DNA of 64,000 nt from Edolisoma coerulescens. Taxonomy: Eukaryota; Chordata; Aves; Passeriformes; Campephagidae. The notes beneath the pieces are model-generated. The model did not search any database and had not been told where the DNA came from. It saw only the letters and a list, made by a program, of their open reading frames with translations. Both the position numbers and the translations under genes were made by a program. The DNA is taken from assembly GCA_013397115.1 (NCBI GenBank), contig VWZW01005387.1, forward strand, positions 1,631,235 to 1,695,234. Direction: 5' to 3'. Positions within the stretch are counted from its first letter, which is position 1; every line of letters starts with the position of its first letter. Below, piece by piece: positions 1-14,700 of this stretch.

Positions 1-2420
1 CATGACTACGCTGACAGTTCTTTAATATCTCCAGTGAGGGAGACTCCACAACCTCTCTGGGCAATCTGTTCCAGTATGTGGTCACCCAAACAGTAAAGAA
101 GTTCTTCCTCATATTCAGGTGGAATTTTCTGCACATCAGTTTCTGCCCATTGCCTCTTGTCCTATTGCTTGGTGCCACCCAAGCCTGGAAATATCCCCTT
201 GACTCCCACCCTTCAGATACTTATAGACATGGATGAGGCCACCTCTTGGTTTCCTCTTCTTAAGGTTGAACAGGCTCAACTCCCTAGGCCTTTCCTCATA
301 AGAGAGATGCTCCAGACCCCTCATCATCTTTGTAGCCCTCCACTGGACCTGCTCCAGGAGCTCTATGTCTCTCTTTTACTGAGGAGCTCAGAACTGGACA
401 CAGAACTCCAGACGTGGCCTCACCAGAGCTGAGTAAAGGGGCAGGATCACCTCCCTTAACCAGCTGGCAAAGTTCTTCCTAATGCACCCCAGGATACCAT
501 TGGCCTTCTTGGCCACCCGGGCACACTGCTGGCTCATGGACAGCTTGTTGTCCATCAGGACCCCCAGGTCCTTCTTCACACAGCTGTTTTCCAGCAGGTC
601 ACTCCCAGCCTGTGCTGGTGCCCAGGGTTTTTCCTCCCCAGGTGCAGGACCCCCGCATTTGCCTTTGCTGAATTTCAGATGGTTCTTCTCTGCCCATCTC
701 TCCAGCCTGTCAAGGCCCTTCTGAAGGGCTGCACAGCACTCTGAGGTATCGGCCACTCCTCCCAGCTTTGTGTTGTTGGGGAACTTGCTGAGGAGGCCTC
801 TGCCCCTTCATCCAAGTTACTGATGAAAAGTTAGACAATACTGAGCCCAGTACTGAACGTTGGGGGACACCACCAGTGACAGGCTCCCAACTAGACCCTG
901 TGGCACCAATTACAGCCCTCTAGGATCTGCCATTCAGCCAGTTCTCAGTTCACCTCACTGTCCATTCACCCAATCCACACTTCCGAGTTTGCCTGTGAGG
1001 CTGTTGTGAGAGATAGCATCAAAAGTCTTGAAGCTGAGGTAGACAATATCCACTGCTCTCTCCACATCCATCCTGGGAGCTGCTTCTTCATAGAAGGCAG
1101 TCAGGTTGGCCAAGCATGCTTTACCCTGAGTAAATCCATGCTGACTACTCCTGATCACCTTCTTTTCATCCATATGGATAGAGATTGCCTCCAGAAAGGC
1201 GTTCCATCACATTTCTGGGGCTTGAGGTGAGGCTGACTGGTCAGTATTTCCCTGGGTCCTGCTTCTTGCCCCTTTTGAAGACATTTGCTTTCTTCCAGCC
1301 CTCAAGCATCTCTCTTGATTGCCACGACCTTTCAAAGATGATCGTGACCAACCTCGCCATGGGTGTCCACCAGCACTCATGGATGGATCCCGTCAGGGAC
1401 CACGGACTTGTGGATTTCAATTTTGCCTAGGCACTCTCTAACCCAATCCTCTTTGACCAAGGTCTTTCTTCCAACCTTCCTTTACCCTGATCTCTTGGGT
1501 CAGAGATTCCTGAGGGCTGGTCTTGCCAGTGAAGACCATTGCAAAAAAGGCATTTAGTAACCATCTTCTCTGCACTCTCTGTTCACCAGGGTTCTCCCCT
1601 CCATTTAGTAATGGGCCCACATTTCCCTTACTTTTCCTTTTGCTATTGATGTGTTTGAGAAAGCCCTCCTTCTTGTCCTTGACATCCTTGCCCAGACTGA
1701 ATTCCAGATGGGCCTTGGCCTTCCTTGTCTCATTTCTACTTATTCTGACAACCTCTTTATATTAATTCTAAGTTGCCTGACCCTGCTTCCATCCTCTGTG
1801 TGTTTCCTGCTCACACTTGAGTAACGACAGATCTTTATTCATCCATACAGGTCTCTTTCCTCCTTTACCCTATTTCTTGCTCATTGGGATGCATCTTTTA
1901 TGAGCCTGGAGGAAGTGATCCTTGACAATCATCCAACTCTCTTGGATCCCTCTTCCCTTCAGGGCCTGTTGCCATGGGATTCTTCCAAGAATATCCCTGA
2001 AGAGGATAGAGTTAGCTCACCTGAAGTCCTTGGTTGCAACCTCTGCGTGCTGTCCTGCTTCCTCCTTGCCCAAGGCTGAACTCCACAATCTCATGGTATT
2101 TCAGCCAAGGCTGCCCCCCAACCTTCACATCTCTAAGAAGGCCTGTCCTGTTTGTTAATATGAGGTTGAGCAGCAAACCATTCTTTCTGGGATCCTTGAC
2201 TACCTGTGACAGGAATTTGTCATCAGTGCTTTCCAGGAACCTCCTGGACTATTTGTGTTTTGCTGTGTTGCTTCTCCAGCAGATGTCAGGGTAGTTAAAA
2301 TCCCCCACAAGAACCGGTTCCTGTGACTTTGAGGCTGCTTCAAGCTGCTCCAGAAGGCCTCATCCACTTCCTCCTCCTGATCAGGCAACACCCACAACAG
2401 CATCACCATGACAACAACAC
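1..2420 (-). mobile_element. CR1 LINE, long degenerate ORF2 copy (3' end cut by window edge)
   Basis: Read on the minus strand, this is a CR1 non-LTR retrotransposon covering the endonuclease C-terminus, the reverse transcriptase and part of the 3' region. The endonuclease part lies near 2200-2420, with a PDQEEEVDEAF stretch followed by a degraded 'GDFNYPDICW'-like segment. RT pieces follow in order: a 'LDIHKS..PDGIHP' segment near 1370-1420, SSQHGFTQGKACLANL near 1100-1150, VDIVYLSFKTFDAISHN near 1010-1065, TKLGGVADTSE near 740-770, and LGVLMDNKLSMSQQCA, GILGCIRK and LPLYSALVRP at 390-580. The catalytic FADD box reads FPNN (772-783), and the frame is broken by several stops and shifts, so the copy is dead. 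The sense 3' UTR runs off the left edge before the tail, and the 5' edge near 2420 is approximate. CR1 copies are normally 5'-truncated, as here. Confidence 0.93.
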
Positions 2421-5400
2421 ATGGCACAGCAGGGTCAATGTGACCATTTGGGCAAATCATTAGTTATAGCAATCTTTTTATAGAAACAGGAACGCAGGTA
2501 GTCTGAACCTACTTATTTTGAAAGAATTTTTTCAGATTTACCGAAGTCTCAAGATGACAGAGATGCAGAGTGAAGAGTTAGATCAATGTTTTTCCTCCCG
2601 TGATACCAGAATTCACCCAGTTTGAAAACAGCCACTTTTAAGAGCAATTATTCCTGCTGTTTCCCTCCCCAGCAAAGGAGTGCTTGCAAACCTCACCTAA
2701 AACACTAAGGCATGGATAGCCTGAAAGCTGCATCTCTGGCACCTGTGATTCATCAGGGAATGGGGGACGGAATTTTGAGCAATGACCACACGGGAAAATC
2801 TGAAAGGGAAGGAAAAAGAAAAATAGTATTCTGTTCGGATTCAGTTATCAAAATTTGCTTTGTAGATCTAAGGTAACAAAAGTAAACACATGCTTATATA
2901 TCTAGCCAGAGCTTTAGTTGGTTCAGAATTCTATCTGCAGCATTTCTCTTTATCATAAATATAATATATTTTCGTTCTAACAGTTTCTTAATGTCAGTAA
3001 AGTGGAAAATTTTTGAATCAACATGTACCTCACCATCACATGTGCAACTATCTCAGGATGCTCCTTTTGAGCATTTGGGCTGCAATACAGGTGTTTCATG
3101 TAGTTGTTAGAAATTGTTTAAAGGAAATGCAAAATAATTTGGGATACAAGATTGCTGCAAAGAAAATTAGGGTTAGTGTCTCAAATAATGGCTCACAGTA
3201 GATATGATTCCCACAAGCTAGGCTTTATGCAGTCTTTTTCTTCTCTGGGTAAGGAGTTGGTGTGGGGTTTTTTGCATGTTGTTTATGTAAAATTTTATTT
3301 CTGAAATGAAAGACAGATTTCAGCAATCTCTCAGAATTTTTAACCCCTTTTTTCATATTGATTCTTATTCTGCATCCTCGGTGGATTTAATGTATGCTTC
3401 TTGGTTGACTTCCTTCCTGTTCTTTCTCTTAAACTTACTTGCCTGTAATACTATGGTATTATTTGTGAGTGCTGCTGGCTTTGGACAGGTGAAGTTTCAT
3501 TACAGGCTTTTGAAAACGCTAAGAAAATGCATTGAAAAGTAATTTTCTTTACAGCTCCTTTTCTCGATCATTTTCTTTTAAAAAAACAGCTTTTATTTAG
3601 GAAGCAATAATAATCATGAACAGCTGTTTTACCTCCACTCTCTGTGTCAGAATGTTGAAAGGTGTGGAGTTGGCAAACATTGCATGACTCAGCCTGATAT
3701 CTCAATCACACTCCAGAATAACAATAGATTGACCTTAAGGAAATGGCATTACAGAGAACAAAGAAAATCACACAGAACAATAGAAAGGAAAGAAGGAGAT
3801 GAAAATAATAGAAAATCCTTTGAAAGAGAGAGCACCTTCCCTGCCCCCGTTCCAGATAACTTTTGTTTGTCCAGAGGAATGAGTAAGTAGTGGTCTGCTA
3901 AGGACTGCTGCTTTCCTACGGGGGACTTTCTCCATGGGAAACAAATACAGGAAGTTTTTCTCAAAAAGCCACAATATTAGTGGATCTTTAAATGAATCTC
4001 TAAAAATGAATAGTGTATTTGAAGGCCCAAGGACAGATTCAATTTGAAGTCCGAATGCAGTTCAGATCAAACCTGTTTGCTAACACAGTCAAACTGAAGT
4101 TTTGATAACTTCTCACTTATTTTGCTGGTAGGAAAGGAAAGAACTGATACTGCTGAGCCCAAAGAAACAAGATGATCTCTCAAAAATATTCTCATTTTCA
4201 AGCAAGGTCCTATAAAAGACAGTTGGATTTACAGCTATTCTCCCTTCAGCACTTGCTTTCTCAGTGTTCCCCAGGACAGTCTCTAGCTCCAAAAGAGCTT
4301 GTGAGACCTGCCCAGGAGATGGAGCCAATCCCACTGCTCAAACTCATAGCCTTACAGGGTTTGCAAAATAACATTTTACAGGGAAACTGAGAAGCTACAA
4401 TTTTTCTGATTAAACACTGAGATGCCTCTGAGCATGGGGTCAAAAAATGTGAACACTGTGCAATTCCTCTCTTCCTACTCATACCCCTAAAAGAGGAAGA
4501 GTACAAAGATGCATTGGAGGAGTTATAATAATACATATTTTATTCTATTATTCTATTTTTTTATTGTTAGGTTATTATATTTCATTATTTATTACTTGCA
4601 CATTTTATTGTTATGCAAAAAGAAATACATATTCTCCCTCTAGGGCCTGAAGTTTTGTTTTGATAACTCCTTTTGCCTCACTATGGCCCGAAGCTTGAAC
4701 AGGACCTTATGAGGCCTTCTGTCTCCAAAGCCCCTACTCCGCTTAATTTCAAGCTGTCCAAATGGCACCTGCTGGATTTGAAACCCAAAGGTATTTAATT
4801 TCAGTCTCAAGAGTATTAATGTGGATTATCACATTTACTGTTTAAAATATCTAAGTGGATTATGCAGCTGATATTGAAGAATGATCTTTCATAAGGCTTT
4901 TGGGTCTATAAACACAGGATCTTATTCAGATTTTGATAAAGATAGCATGAGAACAGCACCTAAAATTCACATTTGCTTCAAGGGAAGGAGTACTACATGG
5001 TTGTATAGCTTTTTAAAGTGGAAAGGACTATTAGATATAATATTATAATACCATCCACAGCTTTTTACTCAGCAGGCACCACACTGAGCTCAACTTCTAC
5101 TTGATTAAAACTTGATCTGCTGTAAAGGTCTTCCTCTGAGGAAGCAGGTGTTTTTTCCCATCTTTTCTAGAGGTAATCCTCTGCAATTGACATAATCTTT
5201 TTAAAATGCACACACAGGAAACTTTCTAACCAAACTATCAGTAGGAGTTAAGAGTGACAAAATGTAAGAGAGCAAATGTAGTATAAATACATAGGAAGAA
5301 AATTTAGGTATCACAGCAACAACTGTTCCAATTAGCTGTATTGGGGCAATTAAAAATAAAGGAAAAAACCCCAAACAAATGTATTAGTCTTTCATAATTA

Positions 5401-8400
5401 CTGGAGACAGTTTATTGAAAGTTATCTTATTGCTAAAAGACAGCTAAATATAAAGTAGATGCAAACCTTAAGGCCTGCTTAGTCAGCTCAAGAGGCAAGA
5501 AAGCTTTGCTTCTCACAAGGACTTCACTGAGGCGTTGCAAGGGAAGGAAGCATCGGTTCAGCTCTACAGGCACTAGTCCATTACTCCTTTCATGACTTTA
5601 AATCCCCAGTCTGAGTGAAGTATGACTCTGAGAGTAAGATGTTCTCATTTTATGCAAGACTGTACACGTTAATGTGATGTTTTCACTTATTCTTTTGTGT
5701 ATCCTTCTGTTTGCAGAGTGAGAAATAAGAATGCATTCAGCTTTTGCTTTGAAACAGATGACAAGGAAAGCAGAGAGGCCTTATGTTTGTAGACATGATA
5801 ACTGACTTGCAAACTTGTAGGGATGTGGAAAATTCCAAGGGCCACTAATTACCGTGTAGAATAATTCATTTAATTAATCCTAAGTTTCCTTTGTAAAATG
5901 TAAAAAGGGGATCTACCCTTCCCTTAATAGGAAGCAGCTGTTCATTAAACAAGCTCACAGAAAAGCACCTTTTAAGTATTATTCCAGGAGCTGAATTGAT
6001 TTCATTTTAGACTCCACCAAAGAACATAATAGCTTTTTCCCTTGAGTTGGATGACTTGACACAGCCCAATGTGATACAAATACAAGCCCATATGCACACC
6101 CATACAGGGAGTCTACAGAGACAGCTCAGGCAGTTGCAGGAAGCAACACAACTGAGCAGCACTGGGTACAAACAGCCGATAGCAACGCTGGAGACAGAGG
6201 ATCACCTTTAAAAGGGGATAGAGGGTAGACCGGACTTAGCTTTTACTTAGCCTTGCAGCCTTCAGTCAGTCTTACCACTCATATAAGTACATTTCACATG
6301 CAATCCTTAATGTCCAGCATAAATGAATAAGATCTTAGACTATGATTTGTGTAAGTGTGTATATTTCTTGCTTTCTTTACCAATACCCACAACTCTGTTG
6401 ATGATAATGGCATTTTTCTGTTACAGAAGTGCTGACAGAAATCAAACACAATTGCTGCTTTCCTTAATCCCTATGTGAGCTCCTTTAGGATCACAAGCCA
6501 GTTACTCATGAATTTTCCTAATATTTCTATGAAAAGTGGTGATAATCTGATAAATTTAATGACAAATTTTATTACAAAAGTACAATTAATTAACAGCAAA
6601 CTTTTAAAGGTCACATCAAATTTTATGTAGAAACAAATTTCACCGTTGAGCACAGGATAGTACAAATCTAGAACCAGTTTGCTTAAGTTTATTTTAGTGG
6701 ATGTCATAAGGCAACTCTAAGTAAAAAATGAGGGGATAGACCCGAGTCACTTTTTAAATTGGAATTAATTGTTGCAGTTTAGCAGCATTAAATTTAACGT
6801 ATCCAGAACTTAACTCTTTTGAATTCTACTTTCCATGAAGCAGAAGACCCTCTCTCTAGGAAGTGTCCATTTCTGCTTGTCAGACATTCAGTAGATACAC
6901 AGAAGACAACACACAAGAAACTCTACAGCTCAAATTTTTAGTTTTCAAATGTAAGATGTGTCTATCATTCACTGACATTTACTCTCCTCCATAGTACACA
7001 CAGGTGCAATTTCAGCTACAAAAGCAGCTCTAGTGAGAGCAAAGGAGAAACCCAGATACATAAAAACAGTGTATGCCTATGCGATTGGTATTTCTACTGC
7101 CACAGCTGAAGCCTTGAAAAAATATTTAATTTCAGGAAAATTACCATGTGGAAAGGCTTTCAGAGGGTAGAGTTTCAGAACAGGCATTCAGAATTATTAC
7201 CCTACTAAATCCAGGAAAAAAACAACTTTGTAATGCCTTCCGAATTCCAAATTTAAAACAAAAATGAAATTATCTTATGAAAATTATAAGCTCAGATTTA
7301 TATCAAAAGGTGTGCTTGCATGTAGAAAGAGGTATATGTAAGTTTCTCCAAAACCTAAAAAACAGCACCTTGTGCAAAGGTCTGTTAGAAGGGACTGGCA
7401 AGTGCTTCTCCTATTCTTTGGAGACCTTAAATTAGACTTTACATGTGGGTTGCACCTTTCTAAAAGTTTTGAATTCTTTCGGGTAATTGATTCTGAAATG
7501 CTCAAATACAGTTTCAAAACTAATTACTAAAGCACATTAACAGTGGTTACACAACAATATAGCTTCATTATGACCTATAAAGTATTTTTCTGAAACTCCC
7601 ATTTGGATGCAAATCCAGTCTTTGTGTGTTTGAGCCCATTGATGTGCAGGCATTTGGGGTCATTACACCTATGGTCACTTATGGTCACTGAACTGTGTGA
7701 CTGCTGCATATGCTATCAGTGAAATGTGATGAGAACACTAAGTTTTATGACAACATATAAACACAAGAAATTTCTAATAGAGGAAATAAAAATTTATTAG
7801 GAAGTACAAATGTTTCTGTGAAAAAGTATGGACCATATTGTTCCGGAAGAAGACTGGTATTAGAAAATAGAAATTCAGCTGAATTCCTCAGGAGAGCTTC
7901 TATAACTTGTGGTCTCAAAAAAGATCCATCTTTTGATTTGGAAATTATTTGAATTATTTGAATTTCCAAATCTATCAAAAGCAGTACTGTCAATGGCAGC
8001 TGCTAGCATAATGGAGGGAGGGGAGAAGACATTAAGGAAACTCTCCATTGCTTACAGTGATTGTTGAAAGAGACTAACGGGTTAACTTAGCCAAATAAGT
8101 TCAGTGTCCTTTTCACTTCAGCATCATCTTCTTGAGGCAGACACTTCTGCACCCTTTTCCTTACTGTGAGAATTAAATGCAGCTCCCAAGTCGGTGTGCA
8201 GATTTCAAATGTGATCCTTAGCATAGTATGCCCTTGCCCCACAATGGGTACGTGGTGGGAAGCAGTGCTAGTAGCTAGTCCTAAGTGTACTGATTACAGA
8301 GTGACTCATTACGATAGGTAAGCCTCCTGAGTAAGTATCTCCCCTCCCACATTTACTTTTCACTTATCAGTGATTAAGTAAATAGAAATAATGTCTAGGA

Positions 8401-11400
8401 ATGGGACCATAGCTACCATTATGTCTATCATTTCACCAGAGTGCAGGATTGGGAGTAGCTGTAATGACTGTACCAACAATTTACTGATATAACAGCACTG
8501 CGTGAAATTAAATGGACAAGAAATTAATTTAGCTATTAGACAAGTTAGGATTATATGAAAATCAGTGGTACTAAAAGCACCAGGTATTGGCTTCTTACAG
8601 TTTCTACCTGATCTTGTAAGGGTGTGATCAATCTGAGTACAGTGGAAACTTTGAGATACTTGAAGTGATATGGACATTCATTCAAGATCTCCAAATGATT
8701 TCTTTGATAGCACAATATTCCCTGGTTGACATGTAAATAGATAACGAGGCAGTAGAGCAGACCAAGAGGTGGAGGTAGTAGAGGGGATCAAGAGAAGGAA
8801 TTACTTGGTAGTCTAAGTGGGAGGGACAAAAAGGAGGAAAACCTGGCTAATAAGGAAGAGCCATAGCTATACTAATGACCAAAAATTTGATGTAGTGAAC
8901 AAGAAAGAATAAAATGTCTCAGAAAGGGAGCTATCACAGCCAGATTTATGTTCAAAACTATGAACATTATAACAATTAATAAAACTATTAGGTAACATAT
9001 GGGGGGTTTTTGTTCACTTTGATTTTTGGACTGGATGTTGACATTCAATGCAGCACTGGATAAGAGTCATAGGAAGCAAAGTCAGATTAGACATTGTTGG
9101 TGGAGAGCACGGGAAATAACTTGGGACACAATTATTTAAATGGCTTATCAGGTAGCAATTTATAAAGAAACATGATTAAGTTTGAAGACAACAGGATCTT
9201 TGTCATACTCCTTGTTGAACTTGCTGAAAACAAACACCATGTACATTAACTTTTGAGATTTAGAGAAACACCCAATTTTTTTAGAAACCAATGAATCCTA
9301 CACATTTTGTGATTTCCTGGTGGACATTGTTAGAATTATATCTGATTTCAGCTTCCACTCAGGAAGTGACTTGTCTACCTAACTGATGCTATCAGCTCTC
9401 TGAGGGGGCTTTTGCTTCCTCTCCATAGTGCAGAGGCCTCCATCTCTGCTTCATCTTTGCTGCTGATGCTCACTCACCACTGTATTTCTCAGCGATGGCT
9501 GATGAACTGCTAGCATTTATTCCACTTAGTGCATCCACTTCTTTGAAGTGTTGTGAATCAAGATCAACACCTTTTAAGAAACTGCAATGGTTAATAACAG
9601 GTGTGTGCAGACATGGATGGTTACCCAGAAATGTGCCAAAATAATTTCATGCTGACATTTCTTTTCAGAAATATTACTTGGTTTCATGTGCTTAGTTAAA
9701 CATTTCTGTTACTCTCTGCCTCTAAATAGGTACCTGCATCAGATTAAGCAAGAATTATGGCATCATCAAGTATGTTTTAAATTGCTCTTCACCTGGTCCT
9801 CTCTGGCTACCAAAATTAGAAGCTGTTTGTTGAGAGGGACAAACACTCTAATTCACTGAGGTGTTAAAAGAAGCACAGGAGGGGTCCCTTCCATCTTTGT
9901 CCAATATCCACCTGTGAAATTTGTAGCAGTACACCATTATTGCAAAACTGAGCACTTCTTTTCACATCCTGATCTTAGTTGCACCAATTATTCAGCTGAC
10001 ATGACAGCAAGAGATGAGCAGGTAATCATGTCTGTAGGTGATGCTTCTGGCCAACTGCAATTTTCAAAGAAACCGTGTTTCTTCTTTGCTCTTCTGCTGA
10101 CAAGGTCTAATCCAAATGTACTACAAAATTTTGTGTAGGACTTTCTTTTGCCATGGAATTTGCTTAGACAGACACCAACTCAGGGAGTTTCATAAAGTGG
10201 CTATAAATAAGATTTCCCAATTACATATTAACTATCCGTTGTTAGCGTTAACATGGTGTCTCATGCTGACCCTGGGTATTCTATAAATGTGAGTCACCAT
10301 CCCACACATAAAGACCAAAAAGCACAATTCAAGTTTCAGATAGAGACTTCCTGATCAAATACAAATTTCCCTGGGTTTCTGTGGAGCCTAGATACCTCTC
10401 TCCACAGAAATTTGTTCTAATTCTTGAAATTAATAGGTTAGATAAATTCAACTTTTGCTGTGAATCCTGCAACTCAGCAGAGCTAGATATTCATTCTCTA
10501 CATAGAGACTGTAACCTCTTAGTTTCTGTTCAACTGGGTGGGCTTTTATTGCCCTTTCTGCCTTTTTGGTCATCCCCATTCTAGGTGTTAATTTCTATTT
10601 CAGGCTTGAAATAATCATACCCTGCTTTGTGAAATGCATAAAATTCAGGAGGGAATACCCCAAAGATTATATCTTAGAATAGGGTTTTTCATTGTACTGT
10701 CTGGATTTCCTTGAGATCTGTGGGTTATTTCATAAGAGGCCTTTAAAAGGCAAGAAAATAAAATTCCTATATACTGTGGCAGGTATGCAAATGCTTCTGG
10801 GAGGAACACACCTTCATTAATCCACACTTCTATCACAAATATGTAGGAGCTCACAGATGAAAAGAATTTGCAAAATGTCATAAGAGAAGCTGCTAAAATA
10901 TGGCTACTACTGGGATCTAATCAACAGATTTTCTGCCCCAGTAAAAAGCTCAGAGCAAAAATCAGTGTGTTAGCACAAAACAGCCTTGTTGGATGATGTA
11001 GTTGGTATCATGGCCCACATATGTTTAAAATCACAAATATCACACAAGGGCTTTGTAATTTCTGAAGATGTGTTTAATAATGTGTATTAAGGTGCATAAG
11101 TGTCATCAGTGTTTGTGATTTTTGCCGTATTGTTATGATCAGTTATTACTAACAAGACGTTTCTTCCTGCATCATTGTTAAACTGTTTAACACTCACCAT
11201 TCAGCATTTAAATCTTCATTTAATGTTCTACAGTTTAAGATTCACCATAAGTCTTTGGCAGATGTATGTAATGGTGAAAATGCATTCACAGTAGGTAGGG
11301 AGCACTGAGTATAATAATTTTTTGGTAAATGAGTGGGAGAAGGGAAAAAATAAATATAGATGATATTCTGCTGTGTCATCAGTGACATTCAAACAGGGAC

Positions 11401-11741
11401 CAGCCATGTGTAACTTCAAAGTAGAAAAATTCCTCTAAGTGTTGTTGTCTTGTCACATACTTATTTTACACGTTGTTTAAGCAGCAATCAAACTGAGAAG
11501 CATTTTCTGAGCTATCATATTTTTAACTCACTTCCTCTTGAAAAACTTCTTTCAGGAACAAAATCTGGATTTAGGCATTGGAGGGATGTGAATAAAAAGG
11601 AGTATTTTTCTTTTAGTCTAGCACTTATCTTGACTGAAATAAACATTTCTTTCCTCGGAATACTTCAGTTAAAAAAACTAAGTCTTAAGACACGCATAAT
11701 CTGTAGCAAACAGCAAAGCTAGCCAAGAATCCAGTAGCTCA
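2421..11741. other. AT-rich non-coding stretch
   Basis: No gene is supported here. Open frames are short, carry no recognisable domain and sit in AT-rich sequence. There is a very AT-rich run at about 4525-4615 and a perfect 10-base tandem duplication (TATGGTCACT twice) at 7670-7689. I saw no clear transposon ends, although old, unrecognisable repeats are likely. Intergenic or distal intronic sequence fits best. Confidence 0.6.
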
Positions 11742-11760
11742 AAAAAAAAAAAAAAAAAAA
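11742..11760. repeat. Poly(A) tract
   Basis: A run of 19 consecutive A residues. I looked upstream for a processed pseudogene or SINE body that would explain it as a retroposon tail and recognised none, so it is listed only as a homopolymer. Confidence 0.9.
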
Positions 11761-14700
11761 GTAGGGAATAAAAGAAGAGGCAGAAAGGTCAAGATAAGAG
11801 AAGACTATGCTGTTCTGTGGAAAGGATCCAGTGCCTCTGACACCCACATGGAAATATTTCCCACAAAGTAGAAAAGTTTCAGCTATGGTTTCCCAGTGGC
11901 AGAACTCATTTTGGTGGCTCATTAGCTGTTGGAGCTAAGACAGGACAATGGAACCTGTAAGGCCCAGGCATGGGTCAAACAGTCAGAGAAATAAAGCACG
12001 TGGGAAAGGAAGCAGGAGTCAAAGGAAGCAGGAACAGGCAGGGGGGCTCTGTTTACTCTTCCAAGTGACTCAAAAGACTCAGCACTAAGAATATTATTCT
12101 ATTTTTTTAAGGGAATATTTGTTTAGGTGAAGATTAAACTAAGAAATTTCTGATCTATGGGAACAGGGTCCCGTGATGTATTATTACTCACTGTGCAGGA
12201 CTATTTCTCTGAAATAATACTGGTGGTCTGAAAACATGACAGGAAGGACAGTTATAGACAACATTTTTAATACAATTTAAAATTCCACGTGGTCATGTGC
12301 TTCCAATCCCTCATTCAAAAAAATTTGGTTCAGTAGCTCTAAATACTTTGCTTTGTGGTATTAAGATTCTCCTGTTGATTTTTCAAAGCTAAAAGAGTTT
12401 AAAAAGGATATTTGTGAGCTTGACTGAACTACTTGCAAAAGCACTCAGAAAGAAGTACCTCAGGCTTTTCCACTGCTTCCCACACACAGCTTCTCCTTAT
12501 ACAGAGAGGAAACCTGCTTCTGTTAAGTGCAGCAACCACTAATGGCATTTGATGAGGATCAAGGGAAAAATTTGTTCTTTCCCATGGATTTTTACAATCC
12601 TGATATAAAAGGCCATCTTGTTTGTGGTTTTTATTATGAGCATATATTTTTAGAATAGCTACTTTCTGCCTTCATCTGACCCATTGCACTGTTCAGACAC
12701 AGAAGTCTCTGTTCAGACAAATATCCATTTCCACTGTCCTTCTGGGCAGAGAGCATCAGAGCAACTCACCTCTGTCTTGTCTTGCTTTTAGTCAGCAAAT
12801 AAATAAATTTACATCAAGACAGGGCCTTTTTTTTTAATTAGTTTGGAGCATGCTGATAAGTGAATGCTTATTATAATTTTTCTGCTGCAATGTATGGCAA
12901 CAGTGTGAAACTCTAAAAAGAACGTCCTTTAGGATAACTTCAGACTTTTTAATGTGATCTGCGGGTTACTCTTTTTTTCTTTTAATATTAAGAAAAGAAG
13001 GCAGGACAGAGAATGAGTCATAAAGTGAGAAAAAAAAAAGAGTGAGACAAATTTCCGAAAGCAGTTCTTCATGATAAATGCTCACCTTGTGATCACTGAT
13101 TACTGACTTTCAGGTCTCGAATTAGAGAATTCCCAAATCATTAGCTTCTGCTTTTCTGGATGCAATACCCCACTTTATCTGTGTTACCAAAGTCAAATTA
13201 CCCAGGACACGATCCCGAGGGAAACACTAAACCTCTGGCCCTCCCGAGGTGTTGCAGGGTGTCAGCAGAACATGCCCTGTTTGCCCTTGCAGCAGTCAGC
13301 AAGGGGAGCTGATGGGGCGAGGAGCACGCAGGCCAAGAGGCTGATGAGTTTAGGCATGTTGAGAGTTGTAGAGAATCCATCTGAACCCCCTTTCATCCCT
13401 TAGGCACAAAATTCTGGCTAAATACCCAGCCCCTGAACTCCCACGGCTTTCTGGTGAGTTTGATGCTTCTGAACCTGGCATCAGCTCTTTCTATAATTTA
13501 GCTAAAAAAACCTCAGAAAGGACACTACTGGTAGCATGGCATAGGGAAAGGAGTGACTCCTGTCCTGCCTACTCTGCCCCAGAGCACGTCTGCACTAAGC
13601 AGGGGGCTGGGGACCCTACTGGAGGCCTCATCTGAGAGGTGAAAGTCTAGCTGCTTACCAGTAGCAGTGAGCTGGGAAATAACAGTTAAACTCTTCAGTA
13701 TTACCTGTGGTTTCATGCACAAATTATTTATATTGGTCTTTCTAGGATGAAGTACCTATGCAACTTTGGCTGGTAACACCTGAGAGAAACATTCTGCTTG
13801 TGGACGCCTTGGCATCTATGTCACATAATTTCTTCTCCTTTTCTTTCATTACCAGAAATAATTACCAAAAGAAATTTTGCTTTTGAACAGTTCATCTACG
13901 CATGCTGTTTATATCTGAAGTAGTAATCCTCAGCTTTGACCAAGATTCATGAAGATCATAATCCTGTTTTATTAACACAGATCCCTGAAGTTCAGACTCT
14001 CACTCTGTTGTTGCTATTGCAAAAGCCAGTTAGATCAGACAAGACTCCTACAGCAAGTGGATAACAAGCAGTAGTAGCTGCTAATCTGTTGGAAATCAAA
14101 CCCTGTACCTTGTCATACATGATTATGGAGCTGTGGTGTTTTATGCCGTATGTGCTACACTGTTAAATATCTGAGGCAGCGAGCCCAGTTTATCTTTCCG
14201 TTGAGCTTTGTCTTGGATTCAAGGAATGCAAACTGCTGCTGTCTGGGCTGGCGTAAGCTCACATATAGCTGTGACTGCCTGGGACAGCAGAGCATCAGGC
14301 TTTCTGCAAGGTTTGTCCATTTTAAGGGTACTGCTTCTGTGCTGAGCTTGAAGGCCCAGCAAGACTGTGCTGCCTAGGCGTGCTTTTAAGACTTAGCCTT
14401 GCTGAGCTGTACACACTTCACAGTTATACCTGTGAAAATATTTGACTCCGTGGTTTTTTGGACTACCCACTGCAATTCTTCACACCACACAAGCAGGAGT
14501 TGCTGTAGGACTTAGCTGGAAGTGTGTGACAGAAAAACATACAGGTCCACTTTGTATTCCTGTAGAAAAGTGGTCTCAGTCCAGTCACCTCACTTTCTGT
14601 GTATGCCTCATTGCTGTCTGCTCCTGCCAGGGAGCAGGTCATGCATCTGTTGGTGCATGCTCTGATCTGTCATTGAATGCCTTAAAGAGCTTTTAGGGTG

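Noticed and set aside
11450..11760. Processed pseudogene upstream of the 19-A tract
   Set aside because: The 90-codon frame before the tract shows no similarity to a known protein and no target-site duplication was evident.
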